Shown piece by piece: positions 25,951-35,157 of a stretch of 64,000 bases of DNA. A model generated the notes under the pieces. The model ran no database searches and was not told the DNA's origin. It worked only from the letters and a program-made list of their open reading frames with translations. How positions within the stretch are numbered: position 1 is the stretch's first letter; the number at the start of each line of letters is the position of its first letter. Made by a program: the position numbers and the translations under genes. The stretch comes from Streptomyces sp. S.PNR 29 (GTDB lineage Bacteria; Actinomycetota; Actinomycetes; Streptomycetales; Streptomycetaceae). The stretch lies in NCBI RefSeq assembly GCF_030386795.1, contig NZ_JANUQM010000001.1:430363-494362 (forward strand), written 5' to 3'.

Positions 25951-26958
25951 TCATGGGTGCCGTCCGGCGCGCGGTGTGCGGGATCGGGCGTAAGAGAGGG
26001 ACTCGGCGCGTGCCCGCAGGAACAGTGCCTCGGCGGGATCCGGCTGAGCCGTTGCGTCGTGAGCTGATGCCCACGGCTCACGGGCTGCGTACGGGCCGAT
26101 TGCCTCGAACACCTCGGCGGCTTCGAGGTACTGGTAGCCGGCCCACAATGTGTAGGCGAGTAGGTTCAGATCCGCGACGGAACGCTCCGCGGGAGCCGTC
26201 TTGCGGAACCAGTCGTGAAAGGCTGCCAGGGTGTAGTCGAGGGAGGATTCCTCGGCCCACTGCCGCCGCCACAACAGATCTCTGCGGGCTCGGCGCCGCT
26301 GCTCAAGGTGCGCGTACGCGGGCAGGAGCAGCAGGGGGGATCCGACAGGTCGCTGTGAGGCTACCCATCGTCCGAAGTCGACCACCGCTGCCAAAGAGGC
26401 CGCCGGATGAACATCTCGGGCGAGCAGGAACTGCAGCACCCGGTGGTAAGCCTCGCGGTTGTACGGATCGCGCCGGTTGACCTCGTAGAGCAGTCCCCAC
26501 GGACCGCGTGGGAGCATCGGCTCGGTGGGCTCCAGGCAATGCTCACGCTGCAGTTGCCGCGGGTCGGTCTGCGCCAGCGCCAGAAGGCACACCCAAGGAA
26601 CCGGATCGTGCGGTGCGCGACGCGCCGCCAGCAACGCCTCACCGCGCGCCCTGGCCTCGAGTTCATGGGCCTGTGGGTGCTTATGACGGTGCGCTCGCAG
26701 GGCCCGTTCCACGGCGACTCGGGTCCCCATCACCTGGGCGTCGTAGCTGCCGGGCTCCTCGGCGAGCCACACGCTGATCACATCGGAGCGTGCGGCCGCC
26801 ACGGCCAGGATTTGGGTGCGTGACGTACGCAGTGCCCATTGCGGGCCCGTCTTCAGAAGAAGTTCCCGTGTCGTTCTCCAGCGGCCCGCCTGTAGCTCGA
26901 CCAGGGCGACGCGTAGGTGCTCGTCGTGGCCGGCCGGGTGATACACCAGGCGCATCAC
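25951..26958 (-). CDS. Uncharacterised helical-repeat (TPR-like) protein
   Basis: 335 residues, rich in Ala, Arg and Leu and predicted almost entirely helical. Repeated helix-turn pairs such as EALLAARRAPHDPVPWVCLL and YLEAAEVFEAIGPY resemble TPR units. No enzymatic motif is seen. It is upstream of the permease (78-bp gap) in the same direction and may be the first gene of that transcript, perhaps as a regulator or adaptor. It begins VMRLVYHPAGHDEHL-like, with GTG at 26958 or ATG at 26955. Confidence 0.6.
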   Translation of the reverse strand: MMRLVYHPAGHDEHLRVALVELQAGRWRTTRELLLKTGPQWALRTSRTQILAVAAARSDVISVWLAEEPGSYDAQVMGTRVAVERALRAHRHKHPQAHELEARARGEALLAARRAPHDPVPWVCLLALAQTDPRQLQREHCLEPTEPMLPRGPWGLLYEVNRRDPYNREAYHRVLQFLLARDVHPAASLAAVVDFGRWVASQRPVGSPLLLLPAYAHLEQRRRARRDLLWRRQWAEESSLDYTLAAFHDWFRKTAPAERSVADLNLLAYTLWAGYQYLEAAEVFEAIGPYAAREPWASAHDATAQPDPAEALFLRARAESLSYARSRTPRAGRHP

Positions 26959-27110
26959 GCGCCCCCGGCTCGGAGCACGTGACCGCCCGTGGGATGAACA
27001 GCGCCGCGCACCTGGCCGTGAGAGGTGGCACGTCGCGGCGTGCCTTCCTGGACTCGGTCGGGGCTGGTACTGGGCGTAGCGGTCCGGCGCCCGGTTGCGG
27101 GCTCAGGGTG

Positions 27111-27281
27111 GTGACGCTTGAAGCCGCGGTGCTGCCCGGTGAACCACGGGTCGCCTTGCAGGCCATGGAGTTCGCCGAACCAAGGCTGGCCGTCCCCACA
27201 ACAGGGGTAAGCGGCTTCCACCGTGTATGGGGTGGTGACCGGCTCCGCCAATGGGCGGAGCCCGCGGGGCATTTCGGTCAC
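27111..27281 (-). pseudogene. Truncated copy of the APH-fold kinase gene at 21771-22661
   Basis: Read from a GTG at 27281 the segment gives VTEMPRGLRPLAEPVTTPYT and then DPWFTGQH. These align with VTDMPSALHQLMGTVITTYT and ARWFAKQHAG of the intact kinase. After about 55 residues the homology stops, and the C-lobe with catalytic residues is absent. The upstream 100 bp (27282-27400) also resemble 22662-22780, including the ribosome-binding site GGAAGGGCGCA. This is a partial duplication that brackets the GS/permease/helical-protein genes. Confidence 0.65.
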
Positions 27282-27460
27282 GTCGATGCGCCCTTCCAAG
27301 CGGCGAGCCACCCAGTGAAATCACTCTGGGAAGTCAACTGGGCACTCCTCGTGGTCGTGTGGGGGGTGGGTGGTGCCTGCTGGAAGCCATGGGCTGTCCG
27401 GGCAGAGCTGCTCAGGCGTGTCAGGTGGCGTTGGGGATCACCCCGGCGCCGCCCCGGGGG

Positions 27461-28705
27461 TCACTCGGAGGGAGGCGCGGGCTGCAACTGGACGGGCACC
27501 GTTCGGTGACCGTTGACGAGGAGGCTCGCGACCGGTTCGAGCTCCTCGGGGCGTACGGCGAGGGCCATGTCCGGGAAGCGGTCGAAGAGTGCGGGGAGTA
27601 CGGCCCGGGCTTCGGCGCGGGCCAGGGGTGCCCCGAGGCAGAAGTGCGCGCCGTGCCCGAAGGAGAGATGCTGCTTGTCCTTGCGGGTGACGTCGAAGAT
27701 TCCTGCGGTGGCACCGTGCAGGTGGGGATGGCGGCCGGCGGCCCCGTACGAGGCGAGGATCGCCTCGCCTTCGCGGATCTCGATCTGCTCCGACAGGCGG
27801 ATGTCCTCGACGGCGTATCGCAGAGGCAGGTGGCTGATCGGTGGGGCGTAGCGCAGAGCCTCCTCGATCACGTCATCCCATGAGGCCCGCCCTGCGCGGA
27901 CATGGGCGAGCTGGCCTGGGTCGGTGAGCAGCGCGGTGACGGCCTGGTCGAGCAGGTTGACGGTGGTCTCGTAGCCGGCGCTGATGATGAGGAGCAGTGT
28001 GTCGAGGAGTTCCTTCTCGTCGAGGACGGTGCCGTCGCCCTCGTCGTCACGGGCATGGATGAGTGCCGTGGTCACGTCCTCACCGGGTGTGGTCCGCTTT
28101 GCTGCGACGAGTTCGGTGAGGATGCCGTACAGAGCCATCGTGTTGTCGGCGGCCTGCTGCCTGGTCAGCGTGGTGTCGAAGACGCCGTCGACGACTGTGC
28201 GGAACCTGGGCCAGGCGCCTTCGGGCAGGCCCATGAGGTCGCCGATGACCTGGATGGGCAGCGGGAACGCCAGAGCCTCCCGCAGGTCGACGGCCTCGCC
28301 GGGCGGGGTTTGGGCCAGCTGGTCGAGGAGGCGGGTCGCGAGCTGCTCGATGCGCGGAACCATCTCGGTCGTGCGGCGCGCGGTGAACGCCTTGCTGACC
28401 AGGCGCCGCAGCCGTCGGTGGTTGTCTCCGTAGGCGGTGAACATGTTGTCCACGGCCACCCACAGGGCCAGCGGCCATTTCTCGGTGACCTCGCCGTTGA
28501 TGAAGGCCGGCCAGTGCTTGCTGGCGTCCTTGGACACCCTCGGATCGTTGAGGAGGCTCTTGAGGGTGGATGGGTCGCTGACCGACCAGGCGGTGACGCC
28601 GAGGATGTCCACGAGCGTGGCGGGCCCGGCGGCGTGGAGGGCGGCTTCCTCGTCTGGGCGGGCGCGGCCGGTCGGGTCGAGAACGAGGGGCAGGGTGCGG
28701 TGCAT
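27461..28705 (-). CDS. Cytochrome P450 (CYP154-like) of the conservon
   Basis: 414 residues. The I-helix oxygen-binding motif AGYETT, the ExxR pair in EEALRYAPP, and the heme-ligand loop [17 protein letters not shown] are all canonical. It should be a functional monooxygenase dependent on ferredoxin. It is the last gene of the conservon operon, 9 bp after the other P450. Conservons with two P450s are known from S. coelicolor cvn10 (CYP157/CYP154), and this pair matches that layout. The substrate is unknown. Confidence 0.88.
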   Translation of the reverse strand: MHRTLPLVLDPTGRARPDEEAALHAAGPATLVDILGVTAWSVSDPSTLKSLLNDPRVSKDASKHWPAFINGEVTEKWPLALWVAVDNMFTAYGDNHRRLRRLVSKAFTARRTTEMVPRIEQLATRLLDQLAQTPPGEAVDLREALAFPLPIQVIGDLMGLPEGAWPRFRTVVDGVFDTTLTRQQAADNTMALYGILTELVAAKRTTPGEDVTTALIHARDDEGDGTVLDEKELLDTLLLIISAGYETTVNLLDQAVTALLTDPGQLAHVRAGRASWDDVIEEALRYAPPISHLPLRYAVEDIRLSEQIEIREGEAILASYGAAGRHPHLHGATAGIFDVTRKDKQHLSFGHGAHFCLGAPLARAEARAVLPALFDRFPDMALAVRPEELEPVASLLVNGHRTVPVQLQPAPPSE

Positions 28706-28714
28706 GGCAGCTCC

Positions 28715-29953
28715 TTAAGCCAGCGCGAGAGGCGGGGTCGCAGGGAATCGGACAGGCAGGCCGGTCAGCGAGCGGTGGAAGGGACCGGGGCGGTAGGTGA
28801 GCTGTGCGACGGGGACGGTCAGCTCCATCTCCGGGAGGGCGTCGAGGATCTGCTCGATGGCCACCTGCGCGATCAGGTAGGCCAGGGACTGGGCGGGGCA
28901 GACGTGAGGGCCGGCACTCCACGTCAGGTGTGAGCGGTTGCCCGAGAGGTAGTCCGAGGCGATGGCGGGATCGTTGTTGCAGGCGGCCATGCTGATCACG
29001 ACCGGCTGGTTTGCGGGCAGGACCACACCGTCGACCTCAACATGGAATCGCGGGTAGGAGACGCAGTAGTTGGCCAAGGGCGGATCGACGAAGAGCAGTT
29101 CGTCGAGTGCGTCGCGGACGCTGAGGTTGCCGCGCAGTATGTCGCCGGAGAACCGCTCGTCGCTGAGAATCAACCGAAGGGTGTTGGCGATCAGGTTCGC
29201 CAGCGGCTCGATACCGGCGCCGTAGAGGGTGACGAGCTGATGCAGCATTTCCACGTCGTCGAGGCCGACCGGGTGCATCAGCAACCCTGTGGTGATGTCC
29301 ATGCCGGGGTGGCGGCGTTTGAGGTCGACGAGTTCCGCCAGCGCCTGAGCAAGCATGGCGTTGCCCTCCGCGGCGTTCGCCCCGCCCTCGAAGATCGCGG
29401 CCATCCCCGCGGCGACGCGCTCGCCAATCTCCGGCGGGCAGCCGAGGATCGCGTTGAGGACCTGGAAGGCCAGCGGGTGCGCGTACTGCGCGAGCAGGTC
29501 AGCCCGGCCCGCGCCGCAGATCTCGTTTATCAGAGGCAGGGCGATTTGCTGCACCGTTGCGTGTAGGACGTGCTGGCGGACGTTGTCGATCGCATCGACG
29601 TTCGGTGCGCGGTAGCGGTCGTGGACCTCGCCGGTGCTGCGCAGCGCGTTGGGCCGGTGCTCCAGCATCGGCAGGACCGGGCAGCCAGCGGGGACGGTCT
29701 GCTGCCAGATCCGGGGGTCGGCCGGGAAACGCTCGGGGTCGTGGAGGATACGGACCGCGGTGTGATAGCCGATCACCAAGGTGGCAGGCACATCCGGGTG
29801 AAGGTACACCGGTGCCAGCGATCCACACCGTTGCCGCATGTGCGCGTAGGCCGCGTACGGATCGGTCGCGAACTCGGGCGTGTACATCGCGAAGCGGCCC
29901 TGCCCGCCCTGGGCGGGTGAGCGGGAAGCAGAAGACGAGGGCAACGTGTTCAC
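28715..29953 (-). CDS. Cytochrome P450, CYP157-like, with non-canonical ExxR
   Basis: 412 residues. The heme loop is WSAGPHVCPAQSLA (Cys ligand present). The K-helix motif reads DELLFVDPP, so Glu-Leu-Leu-Phe replaces ExxR. The I-helix has YGAGIEP where an acid-alcohol pair is usual. Loss of the ExxR Arg is a known property of CYP157 members of Streptomyces conservons. Such enzymes still bind heme, but activity may be reduced or unusual. Its GTG start overlaps the stop of the GTPase gene (GTGA), proving operon membership. It may serve as a sensor or a heme-binding partner rather than as a monooxygenase. Confidence 0.86.
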   Translation of the reverse strand: MNTLPSSSASRSPAQGGQGRFAMYTPEFATDPYAAYAHMRQRCGSLAPVYLHPDVPATLVIGYHTAVRILHDPERFPADPRIWQQTVPAGCPVLPMLEHRPNALRSTGEVHDRYRAPNVDAIDNVRQHVLHATVQQIALPLINEICGAGRADLLAQYAHPLAFQVLNAILGCPPEIGERVAAGMAAIFEGGANAAEGNAMLAQALAELVDLKRRHPGMDITTGLLMHPVGLDDVEMLHQLVTLYGAGIEPLANLIANTLRLILSDERFSGDILRGNLSVRDALDELLFVDPPLANYCVSYPRFHVEVDGVVLPANQPVVISMAACNNDPAIASDYLSGNRSHLTWSAGPHVCPAQSLAYLIAQVAIEQILDALPEMELTVPVAQLTYRPGPFHRSLTGLPVRFPATPPLALA

Positions 29954-30552
29954 GACAGGTGCTCCAGTCGGCGGAATCGGTAGAGGTAGTCGACGAGGGC
30001 GATCAGCGCGTGCAGCGAGGAGACCTCCTCGCGCGCGTCGCAGAGGGTGAGCACGACATCGGCATCTAGATCAAGGGCCTGCCTGATTTCATCCAGGTCG
30101 TAGCGGGGAGCACCCTCGAACAGGTTCACGGCCACGGCGAACGGCAGGCTGTGTTCCTCGAACAACCCCAGCACTTCGTCAGCGTCTTCCAGACGGCGGG
30201 TGTCGACCAGGATCAAAGCCCCCAGTGCCCCGCGGAAAAGGTGTTCCCAGAAGGGGGTGAAGCGGTTCTGCCCGGGGGTGCCGAACAGATACAGGGCCAG
30301 GTCCGGGCTGAGGGTACGGCGGCCGAAGTCGAAGGCAACCGTCGTCTCGGTCTTGCCGGGCAGTCCCGTGAGATCGTCGATGCCCGAACTGGCCTGCGTG
30401 ATCGGCTCCTCGGTGTACAGGGGCTTGATCTCCGAGACACTGCCGACCAGTGTCGTCTTCCCCGCCCCGAAGGCGCCGGCGACGAGGATCTTCACCGACC
30501 GCGTCACGGTGGCGGGCAGGTAGACGTGCTCAGACCCCTGCACGGAGTCCAT
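29950..30552 (-). CDS. cvnD: Conservon GTPase (CvnD, MglA/Ras-like)
   Basis: 200 residues. The P-loop AGAFGAGKTTLVGS, the DTRRLEDAD switch-side region, and VAVNLFEGAP (in place of NKxD) identify the small Ras-like GTPase of conservons. It forms a membrane-linked complex with the other Cvn proteins and resembles a bacterial heterotrimeric G-protein-like switch. The start lies inside the DUF742 gene (23-bp overlap), the usual conservon arrangement. Confidence 0.88.
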   Translation of the reverse strand: MDSVQGSEHVYLPATVTRSVKILVAGAFGAGKTTLVGSVSEIKPLYTEEPITQASSGIDDLTGLPGKTETTVAFDFGRRTLSPDLALYLFGTPGQNRFTPFWEHLFRGALGALILVDTRRLEDADEVLGLFEEHSLPFAVAVNLFEGAPRYDLDEIRQALDLDADVVLTLCDAREEVSSLHALIALVDYLYRFRRLEHLS

Positions 30553-30877
30553 CGAGTACCTCCTTCAGAAGTTCGATGCTCGGGGCGTCGGGCTTGACCG
30601 GTGCGGGGGTGTTGAGATGGCCGGTGTCGAGGAGACCGGCGACGACGATGAGCGCCACGGTCGGGGGCAGGTCCAGATAGGAAGCGATCTCGGCGACCGA
30701 CAGGGGGCCGCTGCACAGGCGCATCACACGGACGGCATCGGCGTCGAGGCCATGCAGCGGTTGGTCCGCGGCGCGCACCAGTGACGTCAGTTCCAGATCG
30801 TTGCGGGACGGGACCAAGCGCCCTCCGGTTCTGACGTACGCCCGGACCATGTCCGGATCGCGCCGCGGGCCGCTCAT
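30530..30877 (-). CDS. cvnC: Conservon DUF742 protein (CvnC)
   Basis: 115 residues. It has the DUF742 pattern: VRAYVRTGGRLVPS near the N-terminus, then a winged-helix-like segment LSVAEIASYLDLPPTVALIV. It is a partner of the GTPase in conservons. The ATG overlaps the stop of the roadblock gene by 4 bp (ATGA). Confidence 0.88.
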   Translation of the reverse strand: MSGPRRDPDMVRAYVRTGGRLVPSRNDLELTSLVRAADQPLHGLDADAVRVMRLCSGPLSVAEIASYLDLPPTVALIVVAGLLDTGHLNTPAPVKPDAPSIELLKEVLDGLRAGV

Positions 30878-31305
30878 GGCCGAGCGCCGCCTTCGCCGCC
30901 CTGGAGCCGCGCCGGACTGGTCAGCTCCTCACCCACGCGTTCGGCCAGCCCGTTCATCCGGTACGTGACGACCTGCGCGTCCACAAGTTCGGTGGTGGAG
31001 ACGGCCAGCAGCGTGTTCATGCCTGCGGTCTTGACGAAGAGGAAGCCGTCGTCGAATTCACCCACCACCTGGCGCAGACCGTTGTCCCCTCCGCCGCAGT
31101 ACGGGGACAGCGCCACACCGATCGAGTGGAAGCCGCTGGCCGCGCTGGCCACCGTGTCTGCCGTGTCACGGTCCACCGATTCCGAGTGCGCGATACGCAT
31201 CCCGTCTCCCGACAACAGGACGACGAAGCGGACCTCCGGCATCTTCGCCACATCGTTGAGCAGCCAGCCCAACCTGTTGTAGGCCCCGTTCACCTGCGCT
31301 GTCAT
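30874..31305 (-). CDS. cvnB: Conservon roadblock/LC7 protein (CvnB)
   Basis: 143 residues from an ATG at 31305 that overlaps the CvnA stop as ATGA. It has the roadblock fold signature: LGWLLNDVAKMPEVRFVVLL and a central strand pair ending in GFLFVKTAGMNTLLAVST. Roadblock proteins regulate the partner Ras-like GTPase as GAP-like or docking subunits. An in-frame upstream ATG at 31374 lies inside CvnA and is less likely. Confidence 0.88.
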   Translation of the reverse strand: MTAQVNGAYNRLGWLLNDVAKMPEVRFVVLLSGDGMRIAHSESVDRDTADTVASAASGFHSIGVALSPYCGGGDNGLRQVVGEFDDGFLFVKTAGMNTLLAVSTTELVDAQVVTYRMNGLAERVGEELTSPARLQGGEGGARP

Positions 31306-32582
31306 GAGTCTGAAGACCTCGCTTCCTGCGTCTGTGCAGCCGTCTCCCGGCTGCTTCTGCTGCTCTGCTGCCATGCGCCTATCACCTCGGCGCGGCCAGG
31401 CTCCGTACTCGCGCGGCCCGCAGCAGCTGGCCGCTGTCGGCCACCCGGGGCACGACGGCGCCGACTCGGCAGCCCGCTCTCCGTCACGAGGCGCTCAGGA
31501 GGCGCTTCGACCACGGAGGGCTGGGGTTCTGCCGGTTCAGCCGACACGCTGGTGAGCAGGGCCTCGGGAATGAACACCGACGCCCGCATGCCGCCATAGC
31601 GGCTGGGGCGGCCGGACAAGGCGACCTCGATGCCGTACCGGCGGGCAAGCAGAGCGATCACCGGGAAGCCGACCTTCGGATAGGCATCCATGGCCAGAAT
31701 GTCGACCTGGCGGTGGCCCTCCAGGATCTGCCGCGCACGCGTCAACTGCTCATCGCTCATGCGCTTGCCGGCGTCGTCAATCAGGAGCGTCACCCCGTGA
31801 TGACCGGGCTGGGAGCTCACCTCGATGAAGCTCTTCGGCGGTGAATAGCGGGCGGCGTTGTCCAGTAGGTGACTCAGGATGAGCTTGAGCGGCCCGACCA
31901 TGCGACTGATAACGGCCCTGTCGCAGGTGTAGGGCTGAACGCGCGCGTAGTCGCGGATCGCGCCCTGGGCCGCGCCTACGACCTCGGTCAAGGGGCTGGC
32001 CGGCAGCCTCTGCCCCAGCAGCCCGCCGGCCAGTACGACGTACGACTGTGCCTGGTGGAGCATCTGCTGCACGCCGTGATCGATGCCCGCCAGGGTCTCG
32101 AAGACCGCGCTGTCGTGATGCCGACGCAGGGCACGGGAGATCTCGCCGCTCACATCGATCCCTACGCTCACCATCGCCGTGGCGAAGGACTTGACCGCCG
32201 CCCGGGCCGCCTCCCGGGCCTCGTCCTCAACCGCACGCCGCGTCGCAAGTGCGGTCTCTGACTGCACCTGCTGCAGATCAGCGGCATACCGCTCGCCGAG
32301 CACGCACAAGTCAGCCACGAAACCGGAGCCGGCCAGACAATCCGGAACGTCGAACTCCACCGCTGCCGGCTGCGGCATCTGCACCGAGGACGCGACCGCG
32401 CCCAGGCCGTCGGCGACCAGACTGCGCAGAGCCTGATCCCGCGCCATGGCCTCCTCCCGCCAGTGGGCGGCCAGGGAGGTCTGTCTACGGGACAGCCGAG
32501 CAAAATATGCGGCCAGTCCAGCAACTGCGAGGACCACGGCGGCCAGACCCAAGGACACCGCGACAGCTATCTCGTGACTCAT
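31302..32582 (-). CDS. cvnA: Conservon sensor histidine-kinase-like protein (CvnA)
   Basis: 426 residues. The N-terminal transmembrane helix is IAVAVSLGLAAVVLAVAGLA. After it come a coiled-coil stretch and a GHKL ATPase domain with HLLDNAARYSPP (N-box) and LLIDDAGKRMS (G1-like). A normal phospho-acceptor H-box is not evident. CvnA proteins are atypical kinases at the head of conservons. The C-terminus is a long disordered Arg/Pro-rich tail. The ATG at 32582 follows GAGAGAA; the GTG at 32594 is an alternative. Confidence 0.88.
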   Translation of the reverse strand: MSHEIAVAVSLGLAAVVLAVAGLAAYFARLSRRQTSLAAHWREEAMARDQALRSLVADGLGAVASSVQMPQPAAVEFDVPDCLAGSGFVADLCVLGERYAADLQQVQSETALATRRAVEDEAREAARAAVKSFATAMVSVGIDVSGEISRALRRHHDSAVFETLAGIDHGVQQMLHQAQSYVVLAGGLLGQRLPASPLTEVVGAAQGAIRDYARVQPYTCDRAVISRMVGPLKLILSHLLDNAARYSPPKSFIEVSSQPGHHGVTLLIDDAGKRMSDEQLTRARQILEGHRQVDILAMDAYPKVGFPVIALLARRYGIEVALSGRPSRYGGMRASVFIPEALLTSVSAEPAEPQPSVVEAPPERLVTESGLPSRRRRAPGGRQRPAAAGRASTEPGRAEVIGAWQQSSRSSRETAAQTQEARSSDS

Positions 32583-32706
32583 CGGTTCTCTCACAGGGAT
32601 GGAAGGGGCAGCGACAGCAGAGTGGGAGCGGCAGGCACTCGCGGAGGCTGGATGCCGGGGAACGACCAGCGAAACCTCGCGTCGCTGCGATCACCGTCGG
32701 CGCCGA

Positions 32707-32901
32707 CTAGAACTTGATCCCGCTGATCATCCGAGCCAGGCTCGCCACGGCCTGAGAGATCGTCGGCGCGACCGAAGAGCTGGCGAGGTAGAAGCCGAAC
32801 AGAGTGCACACAATCGCGTGCCCCGCGTTCAGCCCGCCCTTCTTGATCAGCAAAAACGTGATGACGGCCAGCAGGACGACGGCCGAGATGCTAACTGCCA
32901 T
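32707..32901 (-). CDS. Small membrane protein upstream of the conservon
   Basis: 64 residues with two hydrophobic stretches: ISAVVLLAVITFLLI at the N-terminus and AIVCTLFGFYLASSS in the middle, ending ASLARMISGIKF. It lies 124 bp upstream of CvnA and starts inside the preceding gene (11-bp overlap). Similar small membrane proteins accompany several Streptomyces operons. Function unknown. Confidence 0.65.
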   Translation of the reverse strand: MAVSISAVVLLAVITFLLIKKGGLNAGHAIVCTLFGFYLASSSVAPTISQAVASLARMISGIKF

Positions 32902-33316
32902 ACGCGATCCCCGAGTTGCGCGCGACGGCAGACCGCGTCACGGAAAGTCCATGCAAGAGGGCGGTGCTGTCGGTGCACTCCTGCTCACCCTCGGGGGGAA
33001 GCAGCCAGACCCCCAGGCAGGTGGAGTGCACCGACTGCTGCCTGTCGATCGAGCACACCCAGAGGCCCGTACGGCACAGGGTTTGCGGAGCGTGCCACCG
33101 GTAGGCCGTGTCCGGTTCAACGGGAACGTGAACCAGGGAGTGCTTGATACAGCAGAGAACCGGCCCTACCTGATACCCCCACCCGCGTACACGCTCTACC
33201 GCCCGCAATCCCACAAGCAGCCCCGCCTGCACCACATCAACCACGCCGAGCGGCGGCATCGGGCGCGCGGCGAACTGAAGTCGCCACGGCAGCTCAGTCG
33301 GAGTGGCGGAAGGCAT
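32891..33316 (-). CDS. Conserved actinobacterial protein of unknown function
   Basis: About 141 residues from an ATG at 33316. The middle reads GVVDVVQAGLLVGLRAVERV and VGPVLCCIKHSLVHVPVEP, followed by a WHAPQTLC/CSIDRQQSVHSTC region with four Cys. It ends in GVWLLPPEGEQECTDSTALL. I recall this strand/Cys layout from uncharacterised Streptomyces proteins but cannot name a family. The start is uncertain because no strong ribosome-binding site is present. The operator-like array at 33559-33586 lies upstream. It overlaps the small membrane gene, so both probably belong to the conservon transcript. Confidence 0.55.
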   Translation of the reverse strand: MPSATPTELPWRLQFAARPMPPLGVVDVVQAGLLVGLRAVERVRGWGYQVGPVLCCIKHSLVHVPVEPDTAYRWHAPQTLCRTGLWVCSIDRQQSVHSTCLGVWLLPPEGEQECTDSTALLHGLSVTRSAVARNSGIAYGS

Positions 33317-33558
33317 CAGCGTCGGCAGCGACAAGAGGGAGCCGCGATGAGGCCGCTGCCCGCCGTGCCCCGGCACGACAGGTGTGGCCGGATGCTGAGC
33401 GGCGAACGGATCAAGGGCGGCCTCGACTCGGCCTGGAGAGGCAATCACCGGGATCTCCCGTACGTCAGAACTCACTGACTGGGTAGGTGTCCAGGCAACT
33501 TCTGTCACCGGGACGCCGACTGATCCCCAAGACTGTTCAGTGAAAGGCGATTGCGCAC

Positions 33559-33586
33559 ATTCCGAGGGTGATATCACTGAGGTGAT
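33559..33586. promoter_or_regulatory. 28-bp operator-like array (site 1)
   Basis: Four half sites in fixed register: ATTCC, GTGAT, ATCAC, GTGAT, with 4-bp gaps after the first and third. It lies 58 bp before the zinc-ribbon/XRE gene at 33644 and upstream of the divergent gene at 33316. GTGCG follows on the minus strand, as in sites 3, 4 and 5. Confidence 0.75.
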
Positions 33587-33643
33587 TCCGGTTCCAGCAA
33601 GGGCAGTTGAGCCGCATGCGCTCGCCCAGGGGGAGGAAGAGAA

Positions 33644-35155
33644 GTGCTTCAGCAGACGCAGCGACGTTGCGATCGGTGCGGCTGCTCCCTGAGCCAGTAC
33701 AACACGGACACCCTCTGTGCCGCTTGCGCTCGCTCACGAACATGGGAGAAACACACCCCTTTCGTCCCGGAACATGTCTGGGCTGACCCAGATGTGCATA
33801 ACGCGCTCGCGGCATGGGACTTCGGCCTGGCCAGCCGTCTGATTCGGCTACGCGGAAGCCTCCGTCAAGGGGACATGGCCCAACTCACCGGCCTGAGCCA
33901 GGCTTTCCTGTCCATGCTGGAATCAGGCAACCGCCGCCTCACCAACATCGACAAGATCATCGAGTTCCTCACCGGCCTCGGCGTCCCCGCCGACCTAGTG
34001 TCGCTACCTCTCCCGCACGCCCCCGTGCCGGCGGTCCAAGAGGCGCCAGTCCCGTTTGTTGGTGACGCTGACCCGACCCTGCCGTGGACAGCGGCCCGTA
34101 TGGTGGCAGCACTGGAGACTGCGGTAGGAGGTAGTGCGATGGACCGTCGACGATTCCTCTCCGCAAGCGGTGTCACTCTCACCGCTTTCGTGAACGCGTG
34201 GGACACCACCGAAGCCGAACCCCTCCGCCGGGCAGCGGAGGGTAGCCGCCTAACCCATGACCTGCTCGATGCTCTGCAGCGCACCACTGACAACCTGCGG
34301 ACCATGGACGCCTGTGACGGTAGTGGCACCCTGACAAGTCTAGGAAATCGTCACCTTCAGTTCCTCAAACACCTCACGGAGGAGACGTCGTACGACGAGG
34401 CAACGGGACGGCGGCTCGCGGCGATCATCGCTGACACCGCCACTCAGACCGGATGGTTCGTCTTCGACTCCGGCGACCGCAACCGCCCGCTCAGCTACCT
34501 CTACGCCGCCCTCCGCGCCGCGAAAGCCTCACACGACGTACGGCTCGGCGCCGGCGCCCTGTCCTACATAGCCATCCACGGCTACTCCACCGGAGCCCCG
34601 CACCACGCCGTCACCGCAGCAGAGCGAGCCCGCGACAAGATCAAGAAGCTCGACACGCCCGCACTCGAGGCGATGCTTCTGACCCGGCAGGCCCGCGGAC
34701 ACGCCAAACTCGGCGAACGCCAAGCGGCCCTCGCCGCACTCGGCAGAGCCGCTGAACTCTGCGCTAAAGGCCGCTCCGAGTACGACCCGCACTGGTTGTA
34801 CTGGATCAACGAGGGCGAGATCCACGGACAGGCCGGCAGCGTCTACCTCGACCTCGGCGACCCGCGCAGTGCCGTCGCCAGCTTCACGAAGGCGCGGGAG
34901 GCGCTCAACCCCACGGACCACCGGACCAGGGGCCTGTTCCTCTCGCGCGCCGCAACCGCCCACATCGAGCAGGGCGATCTCGAAGCCGGGTGCGCTACAG
35001 CACACGAGGTCCTCGACCTTGCCGAGAAGCTGCAGTCGGCCCGCTTCGAAAACCACGTCACGAGCATGATCCAGAAACTCCACCCCGTCGCTCACAGCCC
35101 GTACGTTCAAGACGTACTCGAGCGACGAACTGCCATGACGGCAACAAGGAGCTGA
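33644..35155 (+). CDS. Zinc-ribbon/XRE regulator with TPR-like C-terminus (paralogue 1)
   Basis: 503 residues. The N-terminal zinc ribbon is CDRCGCSLSQYNTDTLCAAC, and the XRE helix-turn-helix is around residues 75-110 (LRQGDMAQLTGLSQAFLSML). A linker contains MDRRRFLSASG, a Tat-like twin-Arg element typical of this Streptomyces regulator type although it is internal. A helical TPR-like domain follows (about 190-500), probably for ligand or peptide sensing. The GTG at 33644 follows GGGAGGAAG. The gene ends 2 bp before the HAD gene, so both are coupled. The 28-bp array 58 bp upstream suggests autoregulation. Confidence 0.85.
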   Translation: MLQQTQRRCDRCGCSLSQYNTDTLCAACARSRTWEKHTPFVPEHVWADPDVHNALAAWDFGLASRLIRLRGSLRQGDMAQLTGLSQAFLSMLESGNRRLTNIDKIIEFLTGLGVPADLVSLPLPHAPVPAVQEAPVPFVGDADPTLPWTAARMVAALETAVGGSAMDRRRFLSASGVTLTAFVNAWDTTEAEPLRRAAEGSRLTHDLLDALQRTTDNLRTMDACDGSGTLTSLGNRHLQFLKHLTEETSYDEATGRRLAAIIADTATQTGWFVFDSGDRNRPLSYLYAALRAAKASHDVRLGAGALSYIAIHGYSTGAPHHAVTAAERARDKIKKLDTPALEAMLLTRQARGHAKLGERQAALAALGRAAELCAKGRSEYDPHWLYWINEGEIHGQAGSVYLDLGDPRSAVASFTKAREALNPTDHRTRGLFLSRAATAHIEQGDLEAGCATAHEVLDLAEKLQSARFENHVTSMIQKLHPVAHSPYVQDVLERRTAMTATRS

Positions 35156-35157
35156 AC

